DNA from: Priapulus caudatus
Taxonomy: Eukaryota > Priapulida > Priapulimorpha > Priapulimorphida > Priapulidae
DNA: 25,819 nt
Direction of reading: 5' to 3'
NCBI RefSeq assembly: GCF_000485595.1
Contig: NW_014577472.1
Coordinates: 190,392 to 216,210, forward strand
A program made the position numbers and the translations under genes. The notes under the pieces were generated by a model, which was given only the letters and a program-made list of their open reading frames with translations, made no database searches and was not told the DNA's origin. Shown one piece after another: positions 21,901 through 25,819 of this stretch. Numbering within the stretch: position 1 is the stretch's first letter; every line of letters begins with the position of its first letter.

Positions 21901-24482
21901 ACGCGAGTGTCTACAGCTCGCGCTGTCATCGCCTTCGCATCACCAGCCTGTACAGGTGCGCCGCCGATCCGTCGCGACCGACTCGTGACAGACAGACCGA
22001 CCGACTGTGGGACGCCGACTGCCGACTGTGACGACGCTGCACCGACTGTGACCGACCCCGCGACGACCGCCGGACTGTGACGACCGACTGCCGACGACGA
22101 CGACCGACGTGCCGCGCCGACACCGACTGTGGACCGGCCGACGCCGCGGACCCGCGCCCGACGGCCGACGGGGACCCGACCGACGGCCCGACTGTGACCG
22201 ACCGACCGTCCGCCCGGCTGTGACCGACCGTCCGACCAACCGACCGCCCGACTGACCGACCGTTCGACCGACTGACCATCCGCCCGTCCGACCATGACCG
22301 ACCGTCCGTCCGACCATGACCGACCGTCCGTCCTACCATGACCGACCGCCCGTTCGACCATGACCGACCGTCCGTCCGACCATGACCGATCGACCGTCCG
22401 ACCGACCGACCGACCGACCGACCGACTGACCGACCGCCCGCCCGACCGCCTGTCCGTCCGACCGGCCGTCCGTCCGACCTACCGCCCGCCCAACCGGCCG
22501 TCCGCCCGAACGACTGACCGAAACGACATTAGTCTTAAAATTAGTCCCTAATATTAACTTTTGCTCGTAGACCGGACCTCATTACACTGCGTATAAGAAA
22601 CTGTAAGTGTAATTTTGTTTTGGATAATGGTACACGAACTATCGAGGAGGGTTGGATCATTTCTTTGGTTTCGTTTGGGTTGGGTTAGTAGAAATCAGAA
22701 ATTATCGAAACTGGGACTGGGTGGGTTTTTCAGACGTTTCCGTTTTGTTCTTTTTCCTTTTTCTAGTCCGACTTTATTTTTAAGGTTACTACCATTGACT
22801 TACTAGTTGGAACTAGTAATTCATCGCTAACTTTATAGCTGGATGGTGTCATTTCGTAAGCTAAATGAACCTTTGCGGGGTAGTAGTATAGTCAATCTTT
22901 GTCCTTAGAGACTGTCCAGGCCTTCACGGCACACGTTCGAGGTGCTTCGCTAAGTTTACCTATCCACCTGCCATAATTGACAGGCAGCATTAGTTAGTCA
23001 GTCGACCAATCATCAATTCTAAATTATGATGCTTTGTGTCAAAGTGCCTCAAAGTCAACAATTTGGAAAAACGGGTGTAAACTCTGTGGCTTGACTGCCT
23101 TAGCAACAATTTTCAAGAGAGAGTCGCTATATCACTTTATTGACGGATAGGTTGTGCATGCTTGTGGGCGTGAGTAAGGGCTTGCTTACGTGCGTGTGCA
23201 CGTGGGTGTAAGACGGTGCCACCAGAATGAGCATTCTGTGCACCTTTCGCCCAGGGGTCTCAATAAGCCTGAAGTAAGAATGCAGGAAACCACAACAGTA
23301 CGCAGTAGCCCTTCATTTCCACACGGTTTCGAACATGTAAACACGTTGAAGTTTACGTTCCGGAAAATCTGAAAAACTTGCACTTATGCGGCGTAGCGAG
23401 TGAACTCGATCATGGGTAATCTGGCAGTAACCACTCTTCCACAGTAACGCAGCTCAGCAGTTCTGTTAGTGAAAGTCTCATAGTGGTCGAATCGGCATGT
23501 AAAACTAATAAGCGAAAACCAGCGAAGAAATTGCACGTAAGTGCACCCGAAACACGGTGTGGCATGCGGCGGATGCACGTGCATGACCTAGCAGACCAGC
23601 AATGCTGGGTGCGCTCTGTGATTTACGTCTCTCGCGCGCGGGCATGCGTTTCTTGTTCTCTGAGGGACGGCGTAAAACGACCATAGCACGATCGAAGAAC
23701 GTTTTTTTCATCCCGTTGCTGCCCACGTGTGCAATCCAGCGGTTCTTCCAATACTGCCATGCACTATACTATACTGTTAAGGTGACCTTGAGATACACTC
23801 AAGATAGAATTTAGATATTTGCAATTGATTAATGGCTGGTGTAGCATTCCTAGCGATGATTGCCTAGATTGAAATCTCTGTTTCTTTGCTCACAGCTGTT
23901 CTCATGGCAACTGTGTGAGTGCACTGACAAACCACCTCCTGCCCTGTTTGTTGTATTTTTTGCTTACCAACCTTAGCACATAATTCGTACAAGTAAATCG
24001 TGCAAAATGCGATATACTCGCCAAACACCTTTTTATGACGACGATTTTTTTTGGCATCAAGGCTGAATGAACGTATTCATCATTTCTTGCTGTTGTCAGA
24101 TCGTTTGGCCGTACGAATCTTCTTTAGAGTTGGCGTTCATCTCGTATTTTATAACCAGGAATTTCGTAATATATTACCGGGAGCAAGTAATGCGTACATC
24201 ACAGAGTTTAATTGAGTAAATCAGTGTAAAATATTCGACTGTGATTTACTCCTGATATGATGAATAGCCTGACCGTGGCGAGAAATTGCTGCAGTACGAG
24301 TGCGCCTGCTGCTGCCATGTAGCCTGGTATTGAAACAGAAGCTAGAAACTGACGGTCTTCCTTTATTCTCGCAGGTATTCCAGAAGGAGGAACTTCGGAG
24401 GTTCCTAGAGAAGATGCGGGATAGCTCGGTGGCGCTGATGGAACAGGGTATGGATCCCCAGGGATACGAACCGTCCCGGTGA
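3461..24482 (+). CDS. NUP107: Nuclear pore protein Nup107, whole gene (exons listed separately)
   Basis: Nup107 is an alpha-helical scaffold subunit of the Y (Nup107-160) complex in the outer rings of the nuclear pore. In the family its N-terminal part is disordered, its middle pairs with Nup96, and its C-terminal helices bind Nup133. About 24 exons on the plus strand, read in order, match the whole family: [106 protein letters not shown] and the C-terminal [12 protein letters not shown]. Junction phases agree except at exon 7 and around the penultimate exon. The sum is about 930 codons against about 925 in the human protein, with one exon unaccounted for. 5' exons are AT-rich while many middle exons are GC-rich. 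The frame breaks lie next to low-complexity DNA, so sequence error is more likely than loss of function. Confidence 0.96.
3561..3612 (+). CDS. NUP107: NUP107 exon 1b with second possible ATG at 3581
   Basis: The ATG at 3581 begins [10 protein letters not shown] and the exon ends before a strong donor CA|GTAAGT at 3613, leaving two bases. Those two bases join the first G of the exon at 4723 to make a Gln codon, which fixes the frame. If exon 1a is not spliced on, translation starts at 3581 and 3561-3580 is leader. The residues are not themselves conserved; the assignment rests on phase and on the following exons. Confidence 0.65.
3613..4722 (+). other. NUP107 intron after exon 1b
   Basis: A 1.1-kb GT...AG intron. 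It contains CAGTGACAGTCACACTCACA-type short repeats near 3660-3690 and the retrotransposon tail at 4214-4467. The 89-codon ORF at 3808-4077 has no recognisable features. Confidence 0.7.
4214..4467 (+). mobile_element. Non-LTR retrotransposon reverse-transcriptase tail (remnant)
   Basis: The frame reads [15 protein letters not shown], then [20 protein letters not shown], then [17 protein letters not shown], and ends at TGA near 4465. Many CR1/L2/jockey-like LINE ORF2 proteins end in just this way: YKIxxGLVxI, then SFFxRTIxxWNSLPxxIVxAxSxxxF. Only the last 75-80 residues remain, as expected of a 5'-truncated insertion. It lies on the same strand as NUP107, in an intron. The clade cannot be fixed from so short a piece. 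Confidence 0.65.
4723..4826 (+). CDS. NUP107: NUP107 exon 2 (disordered N-terminal region)
   Basis: The acceptor is CTCCTACCAG and the donor is AAAT|GTAATT. The exon encodes [17 protein letters not shown] followed by a basic stretch (SRAMRRSIG). It enters with two carried bases and leaves with one, matching both neighbours. The Nup107 N-terminus is unstructured and poorly conserved, so the evidence is phase continuity, open frame and composition rather than residue identity. Confidence 0.75.
4827..5193 (+). other. NUP107 intron 2
   Basis: AT-rich with a short (TA)n tract at 4955-4982. No other feature seen. Confidence 0.75.
5194..5280 (+). CDS. NUP107: NUP107 exon 3 (disordered N-terminal region)
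   Basis: The acceptor TCTGTTTACAG and donor ATGC|GTACGT bound 87 bases, phase 1 to phase 1. It encodes [15 protein letters not shown] then a basic segment [11 protein letters not shown]. The SPPTGS and TPSQ motifs here and in the next exon resemble the Ser/Thr-Pro-rich N-terminal tail that is phosphorylated in mitosis in vertebrate Nup107; any phosphorylation here is inference. Confidence 0.78.
5449..5537 (+). CDS. NUP107: NUP107 exon 4 (Ser/Thr-rich tail)
   Basis: The acceptor TGTGTTTCAG and donor ATG|GTACTT bound 89 bases that read [20 protein letters not shown] followed by [10 protein letters not shown], entering in phase 1 and leaving in phase 0. Human Nup107 has a comparable TPxxQ and RTPSSF stretch at this point in its N-terminal tail. 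There are two further Thr-Pro sites. Confidence 0.78.
5756..5833 (+). CDS. NUP107: NUP107 exon 5
   Basis: The 26 codons read [20 protein letters not shown] and then RGFNQ, phase 0 on both sides. The acceptor is CTTAATGTAG, about 20 bases after a possible branch site (CCCTGAAT), and the donor is CAG|GTATTA. An AG 43 bases upstream (5712-5713) would read [12 protein letters not shown] and then hit a stop, so the later acceptor is preferred. The residues are weakly conserved in the family. Confidence 0.72.
5834..6225 (+). other. NUP107 intron 5
   Basis: Strongly AT-rich with a T-rich stretch around 6020-6060. No other feature seen. Confidence 0.75.
6226..6280 (+). CDS. NUP107: NUP107 exon 6 (start of folded region)
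   Basis: The acceptor is TCTCCATATAG and the donor GCAG|GTTTGT. It encodes [18 protein letters not shown], which lines up with the EDVTISAVMLREDDPGEA region of vertebrate Nup107. This is the first segment with clear residue similarity. It enters in phase 0 and leaves in phase 1. Confidence 0.85.
6556..6794. repeat. (TACTA)n pentanucleotide array
   Basis: About 45 copies of ATACT/TACTA, nearly pure from 6600 to 6793, with single interruptions such as CATACTATACTACACATACT. It ends in TACTAAC (6788-6794) and grades into CTACACTGCACTG-type degenerate repeats to about 6900. It lies in the intron before the damaged exon 7. Confidence 0.95.
6951..7044 (+). CDS. NUP107: NUP107 exon 7, frame broken
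   Basis: The first part, from acceptor CCACACGAG, reads [20 protein letters not shown] in the frame set by exon 6. The second part, in another frame, reads [10 protein letters not shown]. Together they match the FSDFLQSFLKHSSST and VFDLVEEYE segments of the family. The two frames overlap on TCTTCGAC (7013-7020), so some bases are missing from a normal exon. The donor is either TGG|GTGGGT at 7045 or TAC|GTGCGG at 7036; both give phase 0. The 5' boundary is the least certain part. Confidence 0.55.
7045..7566 (+). other. First part of NUP107 intron 7
   Basis: The open frame of exon 7 runs on for some distance past the donor, but no family match continues. There is a T-rich stretch at 7188-7205. 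Nothing else recognised. Confidence 0.6.
7567..7850. repeat. Imperfect (CT)n tract
   Basis: About 285 bases of CT dinucleotides with CTCC and CTCG interruptions. It yields Leu/Ser-rich ORFs (7437-7931) that are not genes. Confidence 0.95.
7944..7977 (+). repeat. (CT)n tract serving as polypyrimidine tract of exon 8
   Basis: About 13 CT units then CCCCCC, ending 10 bases before the acceptor TTGTAG at 7986. Its position is that of a 3' splice-site polypyrimidine tract. Confidence 0.8.
7987..8196 (+). CDS. NUP107: NUP107 exon 8
   Basis: The acceptor is CCGCTGTTGTAG after a CT tract and the donor is CTG|GTGAGT. Seventy codons, phase 0 to 0, read [20 protein letters not shown], then [20 protein letters not shown], then [17 protein letters not shown]. 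This matches the ILSKIVSRATPGLQ to [20 protein letters not shown] block of Nup107. The exon is strikingly GC-rich compared with exons 1-7. Confidence 0.95.
8197..8554 (+). other. NUP107 intron 8
   Basis: Holds a run of about 13 G at 8281-8293. Nothing else seen. Confidence 0.75.
8555..8626 (+). CDS. NUP107: NUP107 exon 9
   Basis: Between acceptor ATATTTTTAG and donor CAG|GTATTT, 24 codons read [20 protein letters not shown], then QNQ. The family has [20 protein letters not shown] here. Phase 0 to 0. Confidence 0.93.
8627..9100 (+). other. NUP107 intron 9
   Basis: Short ORFs on both strands show no family resemblance. No repeat or RNA gene seen. Confidence 0.75.
9101..9192 (+). CDS. NUP107: NUP107 exon 10
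   Basis: The acceptor GCGATTGCAG and donor TG|GTAAGT enclose [20 protein letters not shown] followed by [11 protein letters not shown]. The family signature is [20 protein letters not shown] followed by IEFYAKSVYW. A tryptophan codon is split across the intron (phase 2). Confidence 0.96.
9366..9444 (+). CDS. NUP107: NUP107 exon 11
   Basis: The acceptor TGTTCTGCAG completes the split Trp. The exon reads [20 protein letters not shown] then PIVTEL and ends at donor CTT|GTAAGC in phase 0. It matches WENTLHTLKQRQ and VRPLVTEL of the family. Confidence 0.96.
9673..9723 (+). CDS. NUP107: NUP107 exon 12 (51-nt microexon-like)
   Basis: Seventeen codons between acceptor TTTGTTTTAG and donor AGG|GTTGGT read [17 protein letters not shown], almost identical to the [17 protein letters not shown] motif of animal Nup107. 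Phase 0 to 0. Confidence 0.96.
9993..10055 (+). CDS. NUP107: NUP107 exon 13
   Basis: Twenty-one codons between acceptor CTAATTTACAG and donor GAG|GTAGGT read [20 protein letters not shown] plus E, matching [20 protein letters not shown]. Phase 0 to 0. Confidence 0.96.
10056..10477 (+). other. NUP107 intron 13, with an 18-bp palindrome
   Basis: Contains the perfect palindrome ACATATACTAGTATATGT (10265-10282) and a short GCGTGCGTGC run after it. No other feature. Confidence 0.7.
10478..10651 (+). CDS. NUP107: NUP107 exon 14
   Basis: Fifty-eight codons between acceptor TTACTCCCGGCAG and donor GAC|GTAAGC. They contain [20 protein letters not shown], then [11 protein letters not shown], then [17 protein letters not shown]. 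The [13 protein letters not shown] motif is one of the best conserved in Nup107 and settles the identification. The Gly/Glu-rich loop after HHDPN varies between species. Confidence 0.98.
10652..11216 (+). other. NUP107 intron 14
   Basis: An imperfect TGCGTGCGTACGTG-type purine-pyrimidine repeat covers about 10728-10862. The rest is AT-rich unique sequence. Confidence 0.75.
11217..11422 (+). CDS. NUP107: NUP107 exon 15
   Basis: The acceptor GTTCATGGCAG and donor AAGAT|GTATGT enclose [20 protein letters not shown], then [20 protein letters not shown], then ARTEQEIRT and [11 protein letters not shown]. The family has [20 protein letters not shown] and VCDTWEDTVWAYFRVMVD. The exon leaves two bases that complete a Met codon in the next exon. 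Translation past the donor runs on in frame to TAG at 11515, but that part is intron. Confidence 0.98.
11477..11690. repeat. Three-copy intronic tandem repeat, about 70-85 bp
   Basis: Each unit starts with AAAATTGAGCAGGG or a variant (11481, 11547, 11630), goes on to GGGTAGG and then to GTAGGTCCACT and GTTAGTTT. It lies just inside NUP107 intron 15. Confidence 0.75.
11935..11983 (+). CDS. NUP107: NUP107 exon 16
   Basis: A 49-nt exon with acceptor TTCCGTTGCAG and donor GAG|GTGTGT. It reads [16 protein letters not shown] after the split Met, matching WTLEKVFEELQATDKK. It ends in phase 0, as the next confident exon at 15987 requires, although that exon is 4 kb away across the disturbed region. 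Confidence 0.93.
11984..12470 (+). other. Unique sequence at the start of NUP107 intron 16
   Basis: No ORF, repeat or RNA gene recognised before the truncated exon copy at 12466. Confidence 0.7.
12466..12510 (+). pseudogene. Truncated copy A of NUP107 exon 17
   Basis: TCTCTCGCTGGCGCAG followed by ACGATCTGCCAGCAGGCGGT closely resembles the acceptor and first codons of exon 17 at 15987 (ACGATCCGTGAGCAGGCGAC). It would encode TICQQAVN. The match stops after about 27 exon bases, where an AT-rich patch made of TTTAAATTAACTTTAAATTA-like repeats begins. Confidence 0.65.
12604..13409. repeat. Long (CT)n tract with irregular interruptions
   Basis: Nearly pure CT from 12604 to 12675, then after the gap at 12689 an irregular CTCT/CTGT/CTTCT mixture to 13409. 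The irregular part looks like repeated single-base errors rather than a clean array. It gives 299- and 298-codon Leu/Ser ORFs that are not genes. Confidence 0.9.
12689..12713. other. 25-N assembly gap
   Basis: Exactly 25 unknown bases inside the CT repeat. The sequence on either side was therefore joined without overlap, which bears on the duplicated exon block that follows. Confidence 0.99.
13381..15790 (+). pseudogene. Degraded copy B of the NUP107 exon 17-18 block
   Basis: It is colinear with about 15945-17500. Matching landmarks are GCCTTTCTCTC... and CTCTCTCGCCGCCGC (13380/15945), GTGACACAGACACTCT (13490/16046), CGTACAGAAGTACGTC (14297/16447), AGCTCTCATTGAG (14589/16625), TATACATCTCTGTAGAA (15099/16915), ACATAAAGGCCGATTTTGG (15127/16944) and ACGCATTTCAGGC (15567/17338). 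Copy B is about 50% longer, with extra bases scattered everywhere, and neither exon copy keeps a frame. It is a second haplotype, an old tandem duplication, or uncorrected long-read sequence used to fill the gap. Confidence 0.8.
15987..16166 (+). CDS. NUP107: NUP107 exon 17 (intact copy)
   Basis: Sixty codons between acceptor CGCCGCACAG, which follows a CT-rich tract, and donor AAG|GTAGGC. They read [20 protein letters not shown], then [14 protein letters not shown], then [20 protein letters not shown]. The family counterpart is [20 protein letters not shown] and [20 protein letters not shown]. Two degraded copies of this exon lie upstream at about 12482 and 13425; this is the only copy with a full frame. 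Confidence 0.97.
16167..16586 (+). other. NUP107 intron 17
   Basis: GC-rich first half with CGGGCCTG/GGCCGGGC motifs, then a TTACAGAAG-type landmark shared with copy B and a short (GT)n before the acceptor. No gene. Confidence 0.7.
16587..16722 (+). CDS. NUP107: NUP107 exon 18
   Basis: The acceptor TGATTATATAG and donor GAAG|GTACGT enclose [20 protein letters not shown], then [20 protein letters not shown], then AKFLE. It matches [20 protein letters not shown] and YTCHLPQDLAVAQYALFLE. Leaves phase 1. A degraded copy of this exon is recognisable near 14572-14630. Confidence 0.97.
17009..17490. repeat. Intronic tandem repeat with TAGATGGCGCTG core, about 86-104-bp units
   Basis: TAGATGGCGCTG or a close variant occurs near 17010, 17114, 17203, 17391 and 17476, with a weaker unit near 17289. 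Each is followed by a CGCTA-type run and ends in TCTCCATTTTTC with a GTGAAAACA stretch. The last unit ends about 35 bases before the exon 19 acceptor. The core resembles the CTCF core motif (AGRKGGCGC). Confidence 0.75.
17527..17696 (+). CDS. NUP107: NUP107 exon 19
   Basis: The acceptor CGTGCGTTTCAG and donor AAC|GTACGT enclose [20 protein letters not shown], then [17 protein letters not shown]. The family has [20 protein letters not shown] and TITKTVVENIRKKD. Phase 1 in, phase 0 out. Confidence 0.97.
17697..18053 (+). other. NUP107 intron 19
   Basis: Unique sequence with GTGGTATACATGGTATATAA-like short repeats at about 17931-17952. No gene. Confidence 0.7.
18054..18156 (+). CDS. NUP107: NUP107 exon 20
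   Basis: The acceptor TTGTCACACACAG and donor ATAG|GTACAG enclose [20 protein letters not shown], then [14 protein letters not shown]. This is a near match to [20 protein letters not shown] and EALKQGNAIMRKFL, the strongest family signature in the window. Leaves phase 1. Confidence 0.98.
18157..18564 (+). other. NUP107 intron 20
   Basis: AT-rich unique sequence. Nothing recognised; the ORF at 18314-18679 overlaps the next exon in a wrong frame. Confidence 0.7.
18565..18725 (+). CDS. NUP107: NUP107 exon 21
   Basis: The acceptor TCACGTTGTTTAG and donor CTG|GTAGGT enclose [20 protein letters not shown], then [11 protein letters not shown], then [19 protein letters not shown]. The family has [20 protein letters not shown] and [20 protein letters not shown]. 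Leaves phase 0. Confidence 0.97.
18912..19000. repeat. (GT)n microsatellite grading to (GTGTGC)n
   Basis: About 22 GT units, then GTGTGC/GCGTGT hexamers. Plus-strand GT in the same intron as the CA tract at 19236, so the two can pair with each other. Confidence 0.95.
19236..19340. repeat. (CA)n microsatellite with CAGA interruptions
   Basis: CA units broken by periodic AGACAC, then CCAACACACACC and a short (AT)n, ending 34 bases before the exon 22 acceptor. Confidence 0.95.
19374..19610 (+). CDS. NUP107: NUP107 exon 22 (start of C-terminal domain)
   Basis: The acceptor TTCCTTGCTGGCAG and donor AAG|GTGAGG bound 79 codons. It begins [16 protein letters not shown], like EAHETFNEWFKHMNS, and contains [16 protein letters not shown], in the position of KVAHEHKEKKYEMDFG. 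The C-terminal domain of Nup107 docks onto Nup133. This species has a longer Gly/Ala/Asp-rich insert (about residues 42-65 of the exon). Phase 0 to 0. Confidence 0.92.
19640..21350. repeat. Noisy about-20-bp tandem array (GCATGCATACACACTCACAC)
   Basis: Roughly 80-90 units with consensus GCATGCATACACACTCACAC, full of one- and two-base losses, so that all frames open by chance (His/Thr-rich ORFs of 165-202 codons). It fills the intron after NUP107 exon 22. It drifts to GCACGCACGC and CACACACA at the 3' end. Confidence 0.9.
21350..21440 (+). other. Possible remnant of the missing NUP107 exon
   Basis: This is the only non-repetitive patch inside the noisy array between exon 22 and the penultimate exon. 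One frame reads [13 protein letters not shown] and ends at a good donor, AAG|GTGAGA (21383). A second reads VYGLCFLL. They loosely recall the IWKGHLDALTADVK and MYNVLLF motifs expected here. The phases do not join exon 22 (phase 0) directly, so this is only a pointer to where the lost exon might be. Confidence 0.2.
21441..21744 (+). other. Unique patch before the penultimate NUP107 exon
   Basis: AT-rich with a short (AT)n at 21609-21630. No exon match found here. Confidence 0.6.
21745..21774. repeat. Poly-C tract
   Basis: Twenty-one C residues, two T, then seven C, about 22 bases before the acceptor of the penultimate exon. Runs like this are prone to length error. Confidence 0.95.
21797..21955 (+). 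CDS. NUP107: NUP107 penultimate exon, frame damaged
   Basis: From acceptor CGCCGCGCAG the frame reads [15 protein letters not shown] and later DVLLHA. It has the same spacing as [20 protein letters not shown] followed by CFLLHT in the family. It then continues in a second frame as WMSGTGQH and in a third as [17 protein letters not shown], against STGQYQECLQLAD. Two single-base losses (after the LLHA codons and after GTGQH) explain this. The donor is CAG|GTGCGC at 21956, phase 0 as the last exon needs. The exon lies between a poly-C run and a GACC repeat, so sequence error is likely. Confidence 0.72.
21970..22520. repeat. (GACC)n-type GC-rich tandem array
   Basis: GACCGACC and CCGTCCGTCCGACCATGACC units, irregular at the 5' end and regular from about 22190 to 22440. 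It begins about 15 bases after the donor of the penultimate exon. The antisense VGR/GRS-rich ORFs (up to 195 codons) are repeat translations. Confidence 0.9.
22521..24374 (+). other. Last NUP107 intron, unique part
   Basis: Stops in all frames, no ORF of recognisable protein, no tRNA-like arms seen. Apart from the hairpin element at 24209-24256 I see nothing. Confidence 0.7.
24209..24256. mobile_element. ATCAGGAG hairpin element 3 (decayed left end)
   Basis: The right end is TGATTTACTCCTGAT (24242-24256). The left arm GAGTAAATCA (24214-24223) pairs with it, but the first bases of the left terminus no longer match ATCAGGAG. It lies in the last intron of NUP107, about 120 bases before the last coding exon. 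Confidence 0.55.
24375..24482 (+). CDS. NUP107: NUP107 last coding exon, stop codon
   Basis: The acceptor TTTATTCTCGCAG precedes 35 codons and TGA (24480-24482). They read [20 protein letters not shown], then [15 protein letters not shown]. The human C-terminus is [20 protein letters not shown], then LLDQGLDPLGYEIQL, so both match and position fix the 3' end of the gene. Confidence 0.97.
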   Translation, partial: VFQKEELRRFLEKMRDSSVALMEQGMDPQGYEPSR

Positions 24483-25250
24483 AACCGAGCGTGTGGTAGA
24501 AACCGACAAGAACAATAACAACAAAAACAACCTGCAGGTGGCGCCACGACACGGACGTGCTTGTGTAATTATCGCACATGTAGGCAAGATTTCTGCGCGA
24601 TGTGGAGATGCAATGAAAATGCAGTAAAAAAAAAAAGGCAACCATTGCATTTCTGCACCTCAGCGCTCGAAGATATCCTCTAGCTGTTCATCCTTGTTCG
24701 GTCTAACGTGTAGGTCTAGTGTATCTACCAGGGAGCCAAAGGCCAAGAGGCCTGGATGGGCACGACACATCATACATGGCAGCCGATATATTGCTGACTC
24801 GGCTACAAAGCGTTTTTGCCTCTCGTGGTTTTGGCGGCATGTGGGGGCTGGACATCAGCAATCGTAACGACTATTGTGAAAAGTATCGGTTTGTTTAGGA
24901 ATTCCCGTCAGGCCTGACCGCAATTCTCCCGCAAACATCTAAACATCGCGGTTACTGTGAAGCATCGCGAGCGATCTTTACACGCCGGCCAGCTGGGTAG
25001 CACCAGAGTCGCGTCACTGCACTAGGTATCTTAGATATGGTGTTCCCTTTGTGAAGTTGGCGGGAATGGATAATTATTTTACTGTGCGCTTATTATTTAC
25101 TCCGTATGTCAGAGCATAAGCTGTGTTATGCACGAGAAAATAAACTATACGTACAGTCTGTGTACACTTTATATCATCTTAGATTATCATGTGGTAGCTT
25201 TTTTCATGCCCGCTTATGTGACCACGTGTAATTCTGTGTATCTCAATAAA
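24483..25250 (+). promoter_or_regulatory. NUP107 3' UTR with two AATAAA signals
   Basis: Downstream of the stop codon there is no further coding match. AATAAA hexamers occur at 25139-25144 and 25245-25250; the second is followed by a T/G-rich stretch. A 3' UTR of about 680-790 bases is therefore likely. A run of 11-12 A at about 24626-24637 is genomic and could cause internal oligo-dT priming. Confidence 0.55.
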
Positions 25251-25779
25251 GGCAATTGCTAATTTGCTATGTGTTCGTATATATATGTAAATGCTTCAGT
25301 GTATATGTGTGACCTTGGTAATTCAAATTTAAATCCAGTGAGTAAAACTGAAGAAATACAAAAGTAAAGTATTATTAGAATATACAAAACATCATCCTGC
25401 TCCTGCCATATAAGTTCTTCTCTCATAATATTGCCTCTAGTGAAATTTGTTTGAATCTATTCACTGCGAATTTCAACGCCCTGCTAAGTGCATAGACTGA
25501 CTCCACGTTGTTGTGTTGAACGGTCAGTTGTAGGATGCAGTACACCTGAGCGGTGCGCATCTAAATTCCATGGAAAATACGCTTACATGTTGGTGAATGT
25601 TTTGCAGGTAAAAGCGCAATATGCGCTGCATTTACAATTCAAAATATATATCGTTTTTGCGCTCTTGTACGTTATGATCACATCAAGTCGCATCACGTCT
25701 GTGTGTGAGCGAGCGAGCGTGCGTGTGTGCAATGACATGTACTCTTCTATGTACGCATATGCGTATGCACATATATTAT
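25251..25779. other. Downstream intergenic DNA
   Basis: AT-rich with a short GAGCGAGCGTGCGTGTGTGC patch at about 25707-25730. No gene seen. Confidence 0.7.
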
Positions 25780-25819
25780 ATCAGGAGCGTATAATGACAA
25801 AATTTGTCATTATACGCTC
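25780..25819. mobile_element. ATCAGGAG hairpin element 4 (cut by window end)
   Basis: It starts ATCAGGAGCGTATAATGACA and then turns back through a short AAATTT centre. The reverse complement is exact down to ...TATACGCTC at the last base. The expected CTGAT terminus and right flank lie outside the window. The left flank is TAT. Confidence 0.7.

Noticed and set aside
21774-22361. Antisense Val/Gly/Arg-rich ORFs up to 195 codons
   Set aside because: Translations of the GACC repeat overlapping the real penultimate exon on the other strand.

Overview
This is eukaryotic, animal-type nuclear DNA. Coding sequence is cut into many short exons with GT...AG junctions and conserved phases, introns are large and full of simple repeats, and intergenic DNA carries small transposon-like elements. 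The species cannot be named from the window. An invertebrate animal is the best guess, because the protein is clearly a metazoan Nup107 while the repeats are not ones I recognise from vertebrates.

One gene dominates: the plus-strand orthologue of NUP107, a scaffold subunit of the Y (Nup107-160) complex of the nuclear pore. I traced it exon by exon from a start region at 3461-3612 to a stop codon at 24480-24482, about 24 exons and roughly 930 codons, close to the family's usual length of about 925. Exon phases agree at almost every junction. The human comparison was made from memory. Three places are damaged: exon 7 (6951-7044) switches frame, the penultimate exon (21797-21955) contains two apparent one-base losses, and the exon expected between 19610 and 21797 was not found. 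All three lie beside long low-complexity tracts.

Layout. 1-3400 is intergenic: an (AT)n tract, two short perfect hairpin elements with ATCAGGAG ends, a 36-bp tandem array, and a terminal-inverted-repeat element (about 2410-3282) carrying a Tudor-like coding fragment. 3457-3468 is a near-perfect TISU start element. 3613-11934 holds the 5' half of the gene, with a non-LTR retrotransposon tail in the first large intron and a pentanucleotide array and CT tracts around exons 7-8. 11984-15986 is the strangest part: a truncated copy of the next exon, an AT-rich patch, CT repeats broken by a 25-N gap, and a degraded 2.4-kb copy of the following two exons and their introns. 15987-19610 is the clean version of those exons and the ones after them. 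19611-21796 and 21956-22530 are noisy tandem repeats around the damaged penultimate exon. 22530-24374 is a plain intron, 24375-24482 the last coding exon, followed by a 3' UTR with two AATAAA signals. Another ATCAGGAG hairpin runs off the end of the window.

The most novel items are the ATCAGGAG hairpin family (four members, similar ends, different interiors), the Tudor-like transposon passenger, and the TISU-type start with an in-frame 75-nt intron. The duplicated exon block is striking but looks more like a gap-filling or haplotype artefact than biology.
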